From positions 1 through 36,027 of IMG/VR virus record IMGVR_UViG_3300022851_000050: 36,027 nt of DNA; one strand, 5' to 3'. This document shows, one piece after another, positions 26,962 through 36,000 of this stretch. Below the pieces are notes generated by a model. That model was not told the origin of the DNA and searched no databases. It was given only the letters and a program-made list of their open reading frames with translations. This stretch comes from a virus. Both the position numbers and the translations under genes were made by a program. Each line of letters opens with the position of its first letter. The stretch's first letter is position 1.

Positions 26962-27533
26962 ATTACAATATAGCAAACATGTTCGCAACACCTTTGTTAA
27001 AATTTGATTTTGCTGATCACAAAGATAACATAAAACTTTTAGAGCTGATTAAGACTTGGGACACTGGGTCACATGCGTTAGTGTCTGGTGCTCAAAGCAG
27101 TTATATGAAAAGTGATAAACATATTTTGGATCACGAAGATTTAAAGGATTTGAAAGCAGATTTACAACAAGCAGTTGACATTTATTGTGACAAAGTTGGA
27201 TTGGGTAACAATGTTAAAATTGGTATGAGTTGGTTTAATATTTTACAAAAAGGTCAAAGTGTAAATTTACACAGACATGAAGTCAGTGTGGTGAGTGCGG
27301 CATATTATATTAAAGCAGATAAAGACAGTGTGGGACTAAATTTTAAAAGTCCAGTAGACCCTTACAGAATGCACGAGTTCTTTGTTAAGAACACAGAGTA
27401 TAACATTAAAAATGTTGAAGTGGCTTGTGAACAAGGATCGTTGTATCTATTTCCTAGTTGGTTGGAACATTACACCAACCCCAATCAAACAGACGACAGA
27501 ATTACGATCAGTTTTAACACAATGTATGTTTGA
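26958..27533 (+). CDS. 2-oxoglutarate/Fe(II)-dependent oxygenase-like protein (copy 3)
   Basis: A 191-residue relative of the proteins at 7863 and 21784. The metal-binding region is NLHRHEVSVVSAAYYI (104-119, His105 and His107), with the distal His171 in FPSWLEHYT and 2-oxoglutarate Arg181 in RITISFN. A basic/hydrophobic N-terminus (NMFATPLLKFDF) parallels the other two. ATG 26958 is used because its Shine-Dalgarno AAGGAGA lies at 26944-26950 and the ATG overlaps the upstream TGA (ATGA); the frame opens earlier only through a TTG. Follows the glycosyltransferase-like gene directly. Confidence 0.8.
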   Translation: MNYNIANMFATPLLKFDFADHKDNIKLLELIKTWDTGSHALVSGAQSSYMKSDKHILDHEDLKDLKADLQQAVDIYCDKVGLGNNVKIGMSWFNILQKGQSVNLHRHEVSVVSAAYYIKADKDSVGLNFKSPVDPYRMHEFFVKNTEYNIKNVEVACEQGSLYLFPSWLEHYTNPNQTDDRITISFNTMYV

Positions 27534-27558
27534 CAATTACCAAAATGTGTGCTATAAT
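27530..27558 (+). promoter_or_regulatory. Sigma70-type promoter of uvdE, leaderless geometry
   Basis: TTGACA 27530-27535, 17-base spacer, perfect TATAAT 27553-27558, then ACAGC and ATG 27564. Transcription should begin at or next to the A of the ATG. Confidence 0.8.
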
Positions 27559-27563
27559 ACAGC

Positions 27564-28610
27564 ATGATTAGACGTATTGGATTTTGCTGTCAATGGTTCC
27601 ACCATGATAGAACTCTTAAAAAAAAACAGTTAGAAGAAATTGAAAGACCAATGAACACACGTTCAACAACTGTGCGTTGGTTGAATGAACACAAAGACGA
27701 AGCAGAAGAAAAATTAGCCTTTGTCTTTAAACACAACATAGACGGTATTAAGAACTTAATACTGAAGGCTTCCACACTGCCTAAAAGCAGACGCATGTGC
27801 AGAATTTCATCTCCCATATTACCTGTGGCAACGCAGGCTGACTGGCGACACTATTGGAATAAACCAGACGTTATAAAATATTGTGAAAAGCATTTTGCAG
27901 AAGCAGGAGATTTGGCAAGACTGCATGATGTGAAGATCAGTTTTCATCCAGGACAGTTTACTGTGTTAGCAAGTGAAACTCCGGACATTGTGGATCGTAG
28001 CATAGACGAATTTGAATATCATGTGAACATGGCACGTTGGATGGGTTTTGGCAAATCATTCCAAGATGGTTGCAAAATTAATGTACACATCTCAGGCAAA
28101 CAAGGACCAGCGGGTATTATAAAAGTATTATCTCGACTGTCACCAGAAGCAAGAAACTTAATCACCATAGAGAATGATGAAATGTGTTGGGGTTTAGACG
28201 CTTCATTAGAATTAGAAAAACATTGTGCGTTGGTACTAGACATACATCACCACTTGATTCGAGACGAGGAATACATTCAACCCGATGACGACAGAGTTAA
28301 AAGAGTTGTGGACTCGTGGCGTGGTGTGAGACCGACCATGCATTATTCTTATTCTAGAGATGAATGGTTGACGCCAGCATACAGCGATGTAGACACAATG
28401 CACACTGGCTTTCATGATATGGAAACACTGTTATCAAAAGGATGTAAGAAACAAAAACTACGAGCTCATAGCGAACTGTTACCAAATCGTGCTGTGAATG
28501 AATGGGCATTGAGTTTCCTACCACAATTAGACATACAGGTTGAAGCCAAGACAAAGAATCTTGCCGCAGAACAATTACACAATCAGGCTGTTGAGTTGGG
28601 ATTAGTATAA
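27564..28610 (+). CDS. uvdE: UV damage endonuclease (UvdE/UvsE)
   Basis: A 348-residue TIM-barrel endonuclease that cuts DNA 5' to UV photoproducts and some other lesions, acting in repair. Family blocks: MIRRIGFCCQ start, CRISSPILPVAT, SFHPGQFTVLAS (metal His in HPGQF), NVHISGKQG, ENDE, DIHHHL and LRAHS near the C-terminus. Length and order fit UvdE. Marine phages meet strong sunlight, so repair of packaged or replicating DNA is a likely benefit. Its perfect promoter and lack of a leader indicate early transcription with start at the ATG. Confidence 0.93.
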   Translation: MIRRIGFCCQWFHHDRTLKKKQLEEIERPMNTRSTTVRWLNEHKDEAEEKLAFVFKHNIDGIKNLILKASTLPKSRRMCRISSPILPVATQADWRHYWNKPDVIKYCEKHFAEAGDLARLHDVKISFHPGQFTVLASETPDIVDRSIDEFEYHVNMARWMGFGKSFQDGCKINVHISGKQGPAGIIKVLSRLSPEARNLITIENDEMCWGLDASLELEKHCALVLDIHHHLIRDEEYIQPDDDRVKRVVDSWRGVRPTMHYSYSRDEWLTPAYSDVDTMHTGFHDMETLLSKGCKKQKLRAHSELLPNRAVNEWALSFLPQLDIQVEAKTKNLAAEQLHNQAVELGLV

Positions 28611-28611
28611 C

Positions 28612-28619
28612 GATAAATA
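28612..28619 (+). promoter_or_regulatory. Late-type promoter box within a short inverted repeat
   Basis: GATAAATA directly follows the uvdE stop and lies five bases before ATG 28625. AACGATA and TATCGTT form 7-base arms around AA, centred on the box. Confidence 0.6.
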
Positions 28620-28624
28620 TCGTT

Positions 28625-29179
28625 ATGAAACTAGAACATATCACAGAATCAAAACAAAACAGAGAATCAAAACTAGAAGTGGTGAAACTGCCTTTCAAAA
28701 TGAAAGAACTATCACCTGTGTTGTCTGAAGCAAACATTGACTATCATTACAATGTATTAACCAAAGCATATGTGAGAAGATACAATGATGGTGAAGGTGA
28801 TGCAGATTTTAATTACGGTGGAGCAAAACTTCACAATATGTTTTGGCTACAATTACAAGCACCTCGTCCAGGCAATAAACCAACTGGTGAAATTAAAACT
28901 TTAATAGAATCAAAACACAAATCATTTGAAGCATTCAAAAAAGAATTGATTAGATCAGCAATGACCATACAAGGTTCTGGTTGGGTGTATGTTGCCAAAA
29001 CTGGTTCTATCAAAATTACCCCAAATCAATCATACAAAACAGACATTCTGATGCCTGTGGATATGTGGGAACATTCATTTTCGGATTATGTTCCTGCTAA
29101 AGATGCCAAGAAAAAATACATAGAAGGTATGATGAGAATAATTAATTGGGAGTCAATAAATTTAAGACTACAATCTTAA
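28625..29179 (+). CDS. Fe/Mn superoxide dismutase-like protein
   Basis: A 184-residue protein with the Fe/Mn-SOD plan. The four metal ligands can be placed: His41 in IDYHYNVLTKAYV, His70 in KLHNMFW, Asp146 and His150 in VDMWEH. KPTGEIKTLIE, FEAFKKEL and GSGWVYVAK also match the family, and the C-terminal IINWESINLRL corresponds to VVNWxxxxxR. SOD converts superoxide to peroxide and oxygen. The N-terminal 20 residues are extra and there are no extra-membrane signals. Several neighbouring HxxxxH positions common in bacterial SODs (second His pair) differ, so activity should not be assumed. Late box in front suggests a virion-associated or late role. Confidence 0.78.
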   Translation: MKLEHITESKQNRESKLEVVKLPFKMKELSPVLSEANIDYHYNVLTKAYVRRYNDGEGDADFNYGGAKLHNMFWLQLQAPRPGNKPTGEIKTLIESKHKSFEAFKKELIRSAMTIQGSGWVYVAKTGSIKITPNQSYKTDILMPVDMWEHSFSDYVPAKDAKKKYIEGMMRIINWESINLRLQS

Positions 29180-29195
29180 AAAAAAGGAGACTAAT

Positions 29196-29369
29196 ATGAT
29201 CAATCAAGTACAAAAATGGATGAATGCTAGAATCAAAGAAAGAACCACATTGGATGGTGCTCTTTTGATAGTGGCAGGAATCTCATTCCTAATTTTCAAA
29301 CCGATCGCTTCGATTGTTGCTTATGCGGCAATTGTGTATGGTGGTTGGACTATTTGGAAATCAGAGTAA
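29196..29369 (+). CDS. Small membrane protein, 57 residues
   Basis: A basic, helical N-terminal part (INQVQKWMNARIKERTT) and two short hydrophobic segments (GALLIVAGISFLIFKPIAS and IVAYAAIVYGGWTIW). A strong AAAAGGAG precedes the ATG by six bases. It ends exactly where the minus-strand zinc-ribbon gene ends. Function unknown. Confidence 0.6.
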   Translation: MINQVQKWMNARIKERTTLDGALLIVAGISFLIFKPIASIVAYAAIVYGGWTIWKSE

Positions 29370-29657
29370 TCACAATTCACTGATAGGAATATCACTGGAT
29401 GCGTTCATACCCAAAACTTGTCTTTGTTTTACACCCTGTTGTTGAGCAAAACGTTTTGGGTCGCATTCAGAACACACGTGTTTATAAAAAGTAGATAAAC
29501 GCTTTTTTTCAACCTTGCCTTTGGCTCTTTTAAATTCTTTTTCACACGCATCACATTTAAAGACATGAAACGTTTTAGTGCGTTTGCATTGGTGTTTCAC
29601 ACCCAGTTTGCTCACACGTTCTGTCTTGGACACTGTAATTTTTTCACCTAAATACAT
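29370..29657 (-). CDS. Zinc-ribbon protein
   Basis: A 95-residue basic protein on the minus strand. Two knuckles, CDAC (residues 35-38) and CSEC (62-65), are 23 residues apart and should bind one zinc, with a preceding HQCKRTKTFHVFK strand and a basic helix (KRAKGKVEKKRLSTFYKHV) between them. Such proteins usually bind DNA or RNA; similar ones occur in other marine T4-like phages. A late-type box precedes it on the minus strand. The genes on either side run on the plus strand. Confidence 0.75.
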   Translation of the reverse strand: MYLGEKITVSKTERVSKLGVKHQCKRTKTFHVFKCDACEKEFKRAKGKVEKKRLSTFYKHVCSECDPKRFAQQQGVKQRQVLGMNASSDIPISEL

Positions 29658-29662
29658 ACTGG

Positions 29663-29670
29663 TATTTACA
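29663..29670 (-). promoter_or_regulatory. Late-type promoter box, minus strand
   Basis: On the minus strand TGTAAATA, followed by CCAGT and ATG 29657. It is divergent to the plus box at 29690. Confidence 0.5.
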
Positions 29671-29689
29671 TTAGCATTTGTAAAATTTC

Positions 29690-29697
29690 CATAAATA
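29690..29697 (+). promoter_or_regulatory. Late-type promoter box before the IscA-like gene
   Basis: CATAAATA followed by CAAC, 22 bases before ATG 29720. It would also serve the giant fibre gene downstream. Confidence 0.6.
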
Positions 29698-29719
29698 CAA
29701 CAAACGACAACATTGCATT

Positions 29720-30070
29720 ATGGCTATTTTAACACTGACAAGCACTGCACAGACGCAAATTAAAACACTGTGCGAAAAAAACAGCAAGTATGCTGTTAGA
29801 TTGGGTATTAAAGGCGGTGGATGTGCTGGTTTTTCCTATGATTGGAGTTTTGCTGATCAATCACAAATTGAATCAGGAGATGAACTAATCGAAGTTGATG
29901 GTGGGAAATTAGTGATAGATACCAGTAGTGTGATGTTTTTGTTTGGAACTGAGATTGATTACGTTAATGAAGTATTTGGTTCACAGTTTCAAATCAACAA
30001 TCCAAACACCAAGAGTGCTTGTGGTTGTGGAGAAAGCATTCAATTTGATATGGACAGGGTAAATGGCTAA
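29720..30070 (+). CDS. IscA/HesB-type iron-sulfur carrier
   Basis: A 116-residue A-type carrier. Three conserved cysteines are present: Cys35 in GGGCAGFSY and Cys101/Cys103 in SACGCGESI. IscA-like proteins hold and pass on Fe-S clusters. Length and strand pattern fit. It lies upstream of the giant fibre gene with 8 bases overlap (ATGGCTAA), an unexpected coupling of a metal-cluster protein with a structural gene; hesB/iscA-like genes are seen in other marine T4-like phages near structural genes. It could also have been adapted as a virion component, or supply clusters for the bilin reductase's electron donor; both are speculation. Confidence 0.88.
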   Translation: MAILTLTSTAQTQIKTLCEKNSKYAVRLGIKGGGCAGFSYDWSFADQSQIESGDELIEVDGGKLVIDTSSVMFLFGTEIDYVNEVFGSQFQINNPNTKSACGCGESIQFDMDRVNG

Positions 30071-33000
30071 ACAATTTGTTAATATTGGAATAGAAGGGAA
30101 CGACGGTACTGGTGATAGTATTAGAGATGCGTTCAACAAATCCAATGAAAACTTTACAGAGTTATATGCTGTATTTGGACAAGGTGGACAAATAGGTTTC
30201 ACGACATTAAGTGATACACCTGATCAATTAGGCGCAAACAAAATTCCTGTTACAAATTCGGCTGGCACAGCCATTGAGATGAAAGGAATATCTGGTACAG
30301 GTATTTCAGTGAACTTTGCAGATCCTAACAATCTTATACTCACAGTTGATTCTATCAATATTAACACAGACACTGCACCAGACTTAGGTGGACCAATAAA
30401 TGCCAATACATATGCTATCGGTAATGTGGGCATCAGTCAAACAGCAGTGGATGATTTCAACAGCACACACGGAACAAGTATTACCGAAGACGATTTGGTT
30501 ATCGATAAAGGTTATGCAGATAGAAGATATCTTAGAAGTTCAGGAGTTGGTGGTGTTGCTGGAGAAGTTAGAATTCGTACAGAGCCTGCAGATGCAACTG
30601 AATACACAAAAACAATTTCAGCCTATGCAAGTGGAAATTTAAACATTCCAACACACGGATTTACAACAACATCAAATGGGTTACCTTTTGTTTACAATTC
30701 AACTGGAACAGATGCCAACAATGTCACAAGCGGACAAAACTATTATATTAGATATGTTGATGCTAACACAATTTCATTGCACACATCATCAGCAGAAGCA
30801 ACCAATGACAACGATACAACAAGAATTAAAATCACAGTATCAGGAGGTACTGGAGTTCAAACAATAACTGATGGAGCATACAACAGTTCACTTACAGGAA
30901 ATTATCTTTCAACAGAAGCAATACAAAGAACATCTGCAGTAAGACGTCAAGGTGACACAATGACTGGTGCTCTTTACTTGAGTGATCACCCAGGTGATTT
31001 ATCAGGTTCAGGAACTCCAAATAATGCTGATGATTTACAAGCGGCTTCAAAATTTTACGTTGACACAACATCGTATGCTTCTACAACAAATATATTTGTA
31101 AGTCTAGATGGTGATGATACAATGGCAGGAGTTCCTGCTGACAAATATGGTAGATCATTGGCATATGCTTACAAAACTATTTCTAAAGCGGCTCAAAGAG
31201 CAGAACAAATCATTGAAACATCTCCATTTGAAGCAGGACCATACACACAAATAATAACTTTCAACAATGGTTTAGGAAATTCCACAGTAACAACAAAAGG
31301 CATAACAACACCAACAGCACAGACTCAATTAGAATTTTTAATGGCGGCTAACAGAGAGTTCATTATTAAAGAAACAATTGCTTACATAAATGCTACGTAT
31401 CCAAATTTTTCATATGATACAGCATTATGTGAAAGAGATTTAGGATTAATTCAAGATGCTGTGGTTATTGATGTATTGAGTGGTTTAACAGCAAACTCAC
31501 AATCTATTCAAGCAGGAAAAAGATATTACAACAGCAACAGTGGATTAAAAGCAATCAATCAACAATCAACTGAAACACTGGGAGCAATTGTGTTTGCTCA
31601 AAGTTTAGTGGTTAACTTTGTTTTAACTAATACTGCACCTGGTACTTTATATCAGAGTAATGTTACGCAAACAATTGATATCACTAAAGTGGTTCCTCAG
31701 TCAGGAAAAGATTCTGCCAATGCAAAATTTATCATAATAAAAGGGATAATACAAGATTACAATTATATTGTTACAGCAGTGGATGGTAGCACATACACCA
31801 TAACAATTTCAAACGGTAACACAGGTTTTGTAGATCAAAATCAACCAACAAACAAAGATTTAGTTCCAGGAAAACTTATAGTAGGTAAAACTTCTGGAGC
31901 AAAAGGTGAAATAATTTCAGTAACAGCAGGTGCATCCAACGACACAGTACAGATGTTTTTAAGAGAGCCAGTACCTTTCCAAGTTGGTGAACAAATGGAA
32001 TTTGGTAACAAAGTAAAAGAAAAACAGATCACAATTAGAGTTGAATCAGGCATTTACAAAGAACACTTGCCTATTAAAGTTCCTGCAAACGTATCAATCA
32101 AAGGAGATGAATTTAGAAGAACTATAATAAGACCACTAGATGCAATTTCACAATCTCCGTGGGCAAATATATATTTCTTTAGAAACACAACGTTTGATGG
32201 ATTAACAATTGGTACACAAGAATATGGATATCATTATGCACAAGACGTAACAAAACCAATTAACACTTCGGTTCCTCCAGCAAACGCGGCATACAACACA
32301 GCCATTAACAATAAAGAAATGGATGTGTTCTTAATGAACGATGCTTCGGTGATTAGAAATATCACATTCCAAGCACATGGTGGTTTTGCTGAAGTATTAG
32401 ATCCAAATGGACAAGTGCTTACAAAATCTCCGTACACACAAACAGCATCATCTTTTTCACAAAGTGTAAATTCAAAATCATTCAGAGGTGGTATGTATGT
32501 TGATGGTTATGCAGGTAATGTTGAAACCACAGTTACAGGAGTAACCAACGCATTCAATATTCAAGTTGCGTCAACGGCTGGAACAGGATTGTTTTTACGT
32601 AAACCGCAAACACCTTGTCCATTCTACATACTGGGAGCAAGATATCAAGTTGCGGCAATCACAGATTATGATCAAAGCGCCGGAACAGCCACATTATTAT
32701 TGGCGGCGAGTTCTAATGCCACTAATGGTTGGGACGGAACTTATGCCACACCTTACAACATAATAATTCAAACAGCAGGTAACAGATCGTTGCTTGCCAA
32801 TGACTTCGTACAAATAAATGATTTAGCATACGGACTGGTTGCTACCAATGGTGGATTATCTGAACAAGTATCCACTTTCACATATTACACTCACATTGCC
32901 ATGTATGCAAACAACGGTGGACAAATTCGTGCATTGAATTGTTCTTCAGCACATGGTGATTATGGATTAGTTGCTGAAGGTTCTAATCCAAATGAAAAAA

Positions 33001-36000
33001 TTGATGCCATAACATTGGCAGACAACATGACTCAACAAGGAATGGTGTTCGATGACGGTTCAGTAGATTACGATCAACCACTTCTAGGTACAGCAGTGTA
33101 TGTGTTTGATCTAGATTATATTCCATACAGTCAATCAGAAATAGAAATTGATCATGGTGGTGCAGTAGGTATCACAAGATACGAAATAACAAATGTTGAA
33201 TCAACAGTAGCACCTTCACAACCAGCCACAAGAGATGGCACAGTTTACAAAGTTAATTTGGGAACTAGCGGTTCAAATTTAACTTCAACAACTGGATTTA
33301 AAGCACCATTAGTAGATGGTCAAACAGTTACTATTAGATCCAGCAGATCATTTAGATTTGATGACTTAGAAGATGAGTCACCTACAAGACCTTCCACAGC
33401 AATTGTGTTTGATGAATTAACATCTGATGTTTACAGAAGTATATTTTTCCAAAGCAATGATGCTGTTGGAAATCCTTTACCTTCGGGATCGGCAATTATT
33501 GGAATTGACGCACCATTCGACACAGTAAAAATGAATGTCAACCAGACTGAAGTTCAGAACAACACTTATGCAGGATCAGGAACTACAATGGGTGCTACTC
33601 CAGGTGATGTCACTATTGCTATTGATTTATTAACACAAGCATCGGACATAACAAGATTAAACAACGGTGACATGATTTTTGGTTGGGATGGAAAAGTTCA
33701 CAGAATCACAAGTTACACAGACAGAACAACATATGCCACTCTTACAATTCAAGATGTGAGTGATATCAATGCCACTCCAATAGGTGGTGGACTGCACAGT
33801 TCTATGTACAGACTGAATGAATCTGTAAATTTAAGAGCAAACTTGGCGGCAGGAGAAACAGGAACGTTAACTATTTCTATTTCAACTTGTAGAGCCACAG
33901 GACATGACTTCTTAGATATAGGAACAGGCGGATTCAACACAACAAATTATCCTAATGTGGTATTTGGTGATCCACAAGCACCAGTACAAGCACAAGAAGT
34001 TGATGAACGTGGTAAAGGCAGAGTGTTCTATGTTTCAACTGACCAAGACGGATTCTTTAGAGTTGGTAAGTTCTTTACAGTTGACCAAGGAACAGGAAGT
34101 GTAACATTCTCGGCATCAATTGCTTTGAGTAACTTGGATGGTATTGGATTTAAACGTGGTGTTGTTGTAGCAGAATTTTCATCTGACACAGCAATGACTG
34201 ACAATGCTTCTGACACAGTGCCAACAGAATCTGCTGTTAGAGGATATGTCAACAGAAGATTACATTTTGATCACCAAGGACAACTGGTATCAAATCCAAT
34301 TGGAGCAGGTGCTGTGGCAAGAGATGGATCTACTCCATTCACAGACAACATTGGAGCAGGTGGATTCAAAATACAAAATTTACAAGACCCAGGCGTGGAT
34401 CAAGATGCCGCAACAAAATCGTATGTGGACCAAGTTAACTACGACACAGATGAATTAATAGACAACAGAGATGTTAATATTTCAACTCCTATATCATCAG
34501 GACAAATGTTGGTGTTTAACGGAGCAAAAAGAATTTACACAACACCAGCCAATGGTGGATCATTTGGAGGTGGTGAAACAATCACTGGATCAAATTCAGC
34601 GGCAACAGGAGTTATCTATGATTTAATTCAAGAAAATGTTCCTGGTTATGGATTAGCCACAAGAATTTCATACAATCAAACTTCTGTAGCAGATTTCAAC
34701 ACAAATGATTTAATTGATAACGGTTCAGGTGTAACAGCCAATGTGGCCAATGCTGGTATAGATGAAATAGGTAATGGAATTGAAGATGCAGGTTCAGATA
34801 TCACAGTCACTGCCACAAGAACAAATTCACAAACAACAATCAACTTCCAACTCAATGCAGGAACAATCATAAACGCAGATGTATCACCAACAGCGGCAAT
34901 CAGCCAAAGTAAATTGTCAATGCAGGCGGCAACAACAAGAGCCAATGATACAGGTATTACTCAAGCAGATTTAGGTTTAGTAAGTTTTGATTCAGGAGAC
35001 TTCACAGTAACTAACGGTTGGGTAACATTAAAAATTGCTTCAGTAGATTTTGCAGATTTACCTGAATTAGATAATGCATTCGCATTTGGTAGATCAACAG
35101 CAGGCACTGGTGCACCAGAGGCAGTTTCATTTTCAACAATAGTTGGAACAGGTGGTGGACTGGAAGATGGAGATTTTGTAAGTGAAATAGGAGCGGCGGC
35201 TGATCCAGGCAATGCACTGATTAAAACGGGTGCTAACACTTATGCTTACACCAATGTGTCCAACACAGGTGAAGCCAACAGTATTATAAAAACTGATGCC
35301 ACAGGACAATTGGATGTGAGTTCATTAGCAATTGATGGCACATTGGTGTTTGACATTTCTGCTTCCACACTACAAGTAACAACACCAGGTGGAGTCACAG
35401 TTTACACAGCAGTAGGATCAAATGCTAACAACACAGTACAAACTTTCGCTGGAAATCAATTTGGATTTGGTGGAGCAGATGCATCAACATCTCCAAGCAA
35501 CGACAACGGATCAGCACAAAACACAGATCCTGCGTTGGCTTCAACTTACATCTACACAAAATATATTGAATCAGAAGGCAAAGGTGCTAACTTTACAGGT
35601 ATAGCATTGGGATCAGGAAATCCTTACATTGTGGGACTAGACGAATCGTCAGAAGGTCAAATAGCACTTGTGGCAGATGGTGTTGTTCCTGTAATAGCAA
35701 CAGCACAAGGTTTAATTCCAGGTAATGATAACATTGATATTGGTTCATCATCTGGCAAACGATTTAAAAATGTATACGCAGAAATTTTTGATGGCACAGC
35801 CACAAAGGCTCAATATGCTGACTTGGCTGAGAATTATCTTGCTGACAATCAGTACGAAGTGGGAACAGTTTTAATATTTGGTGGAGATGCAGAAGTAACC
35901 ACAACAGCATTAAGAGGCGACACAAGAGTTGCAGGAGTTGTTTCTGAAAATCCAGCACACTTGATGAACACAGCACTTGAAGGTGACAATGTAACAGCAG

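Noticed and set aside
30224-35239. Several minus-strand open frames of 60-92 codons
   Set aside because: They are shadows of the giant fibre gene, rich in Pro/Ser/Leu from antisense reading, with no promoter boxes or ribosome sites.
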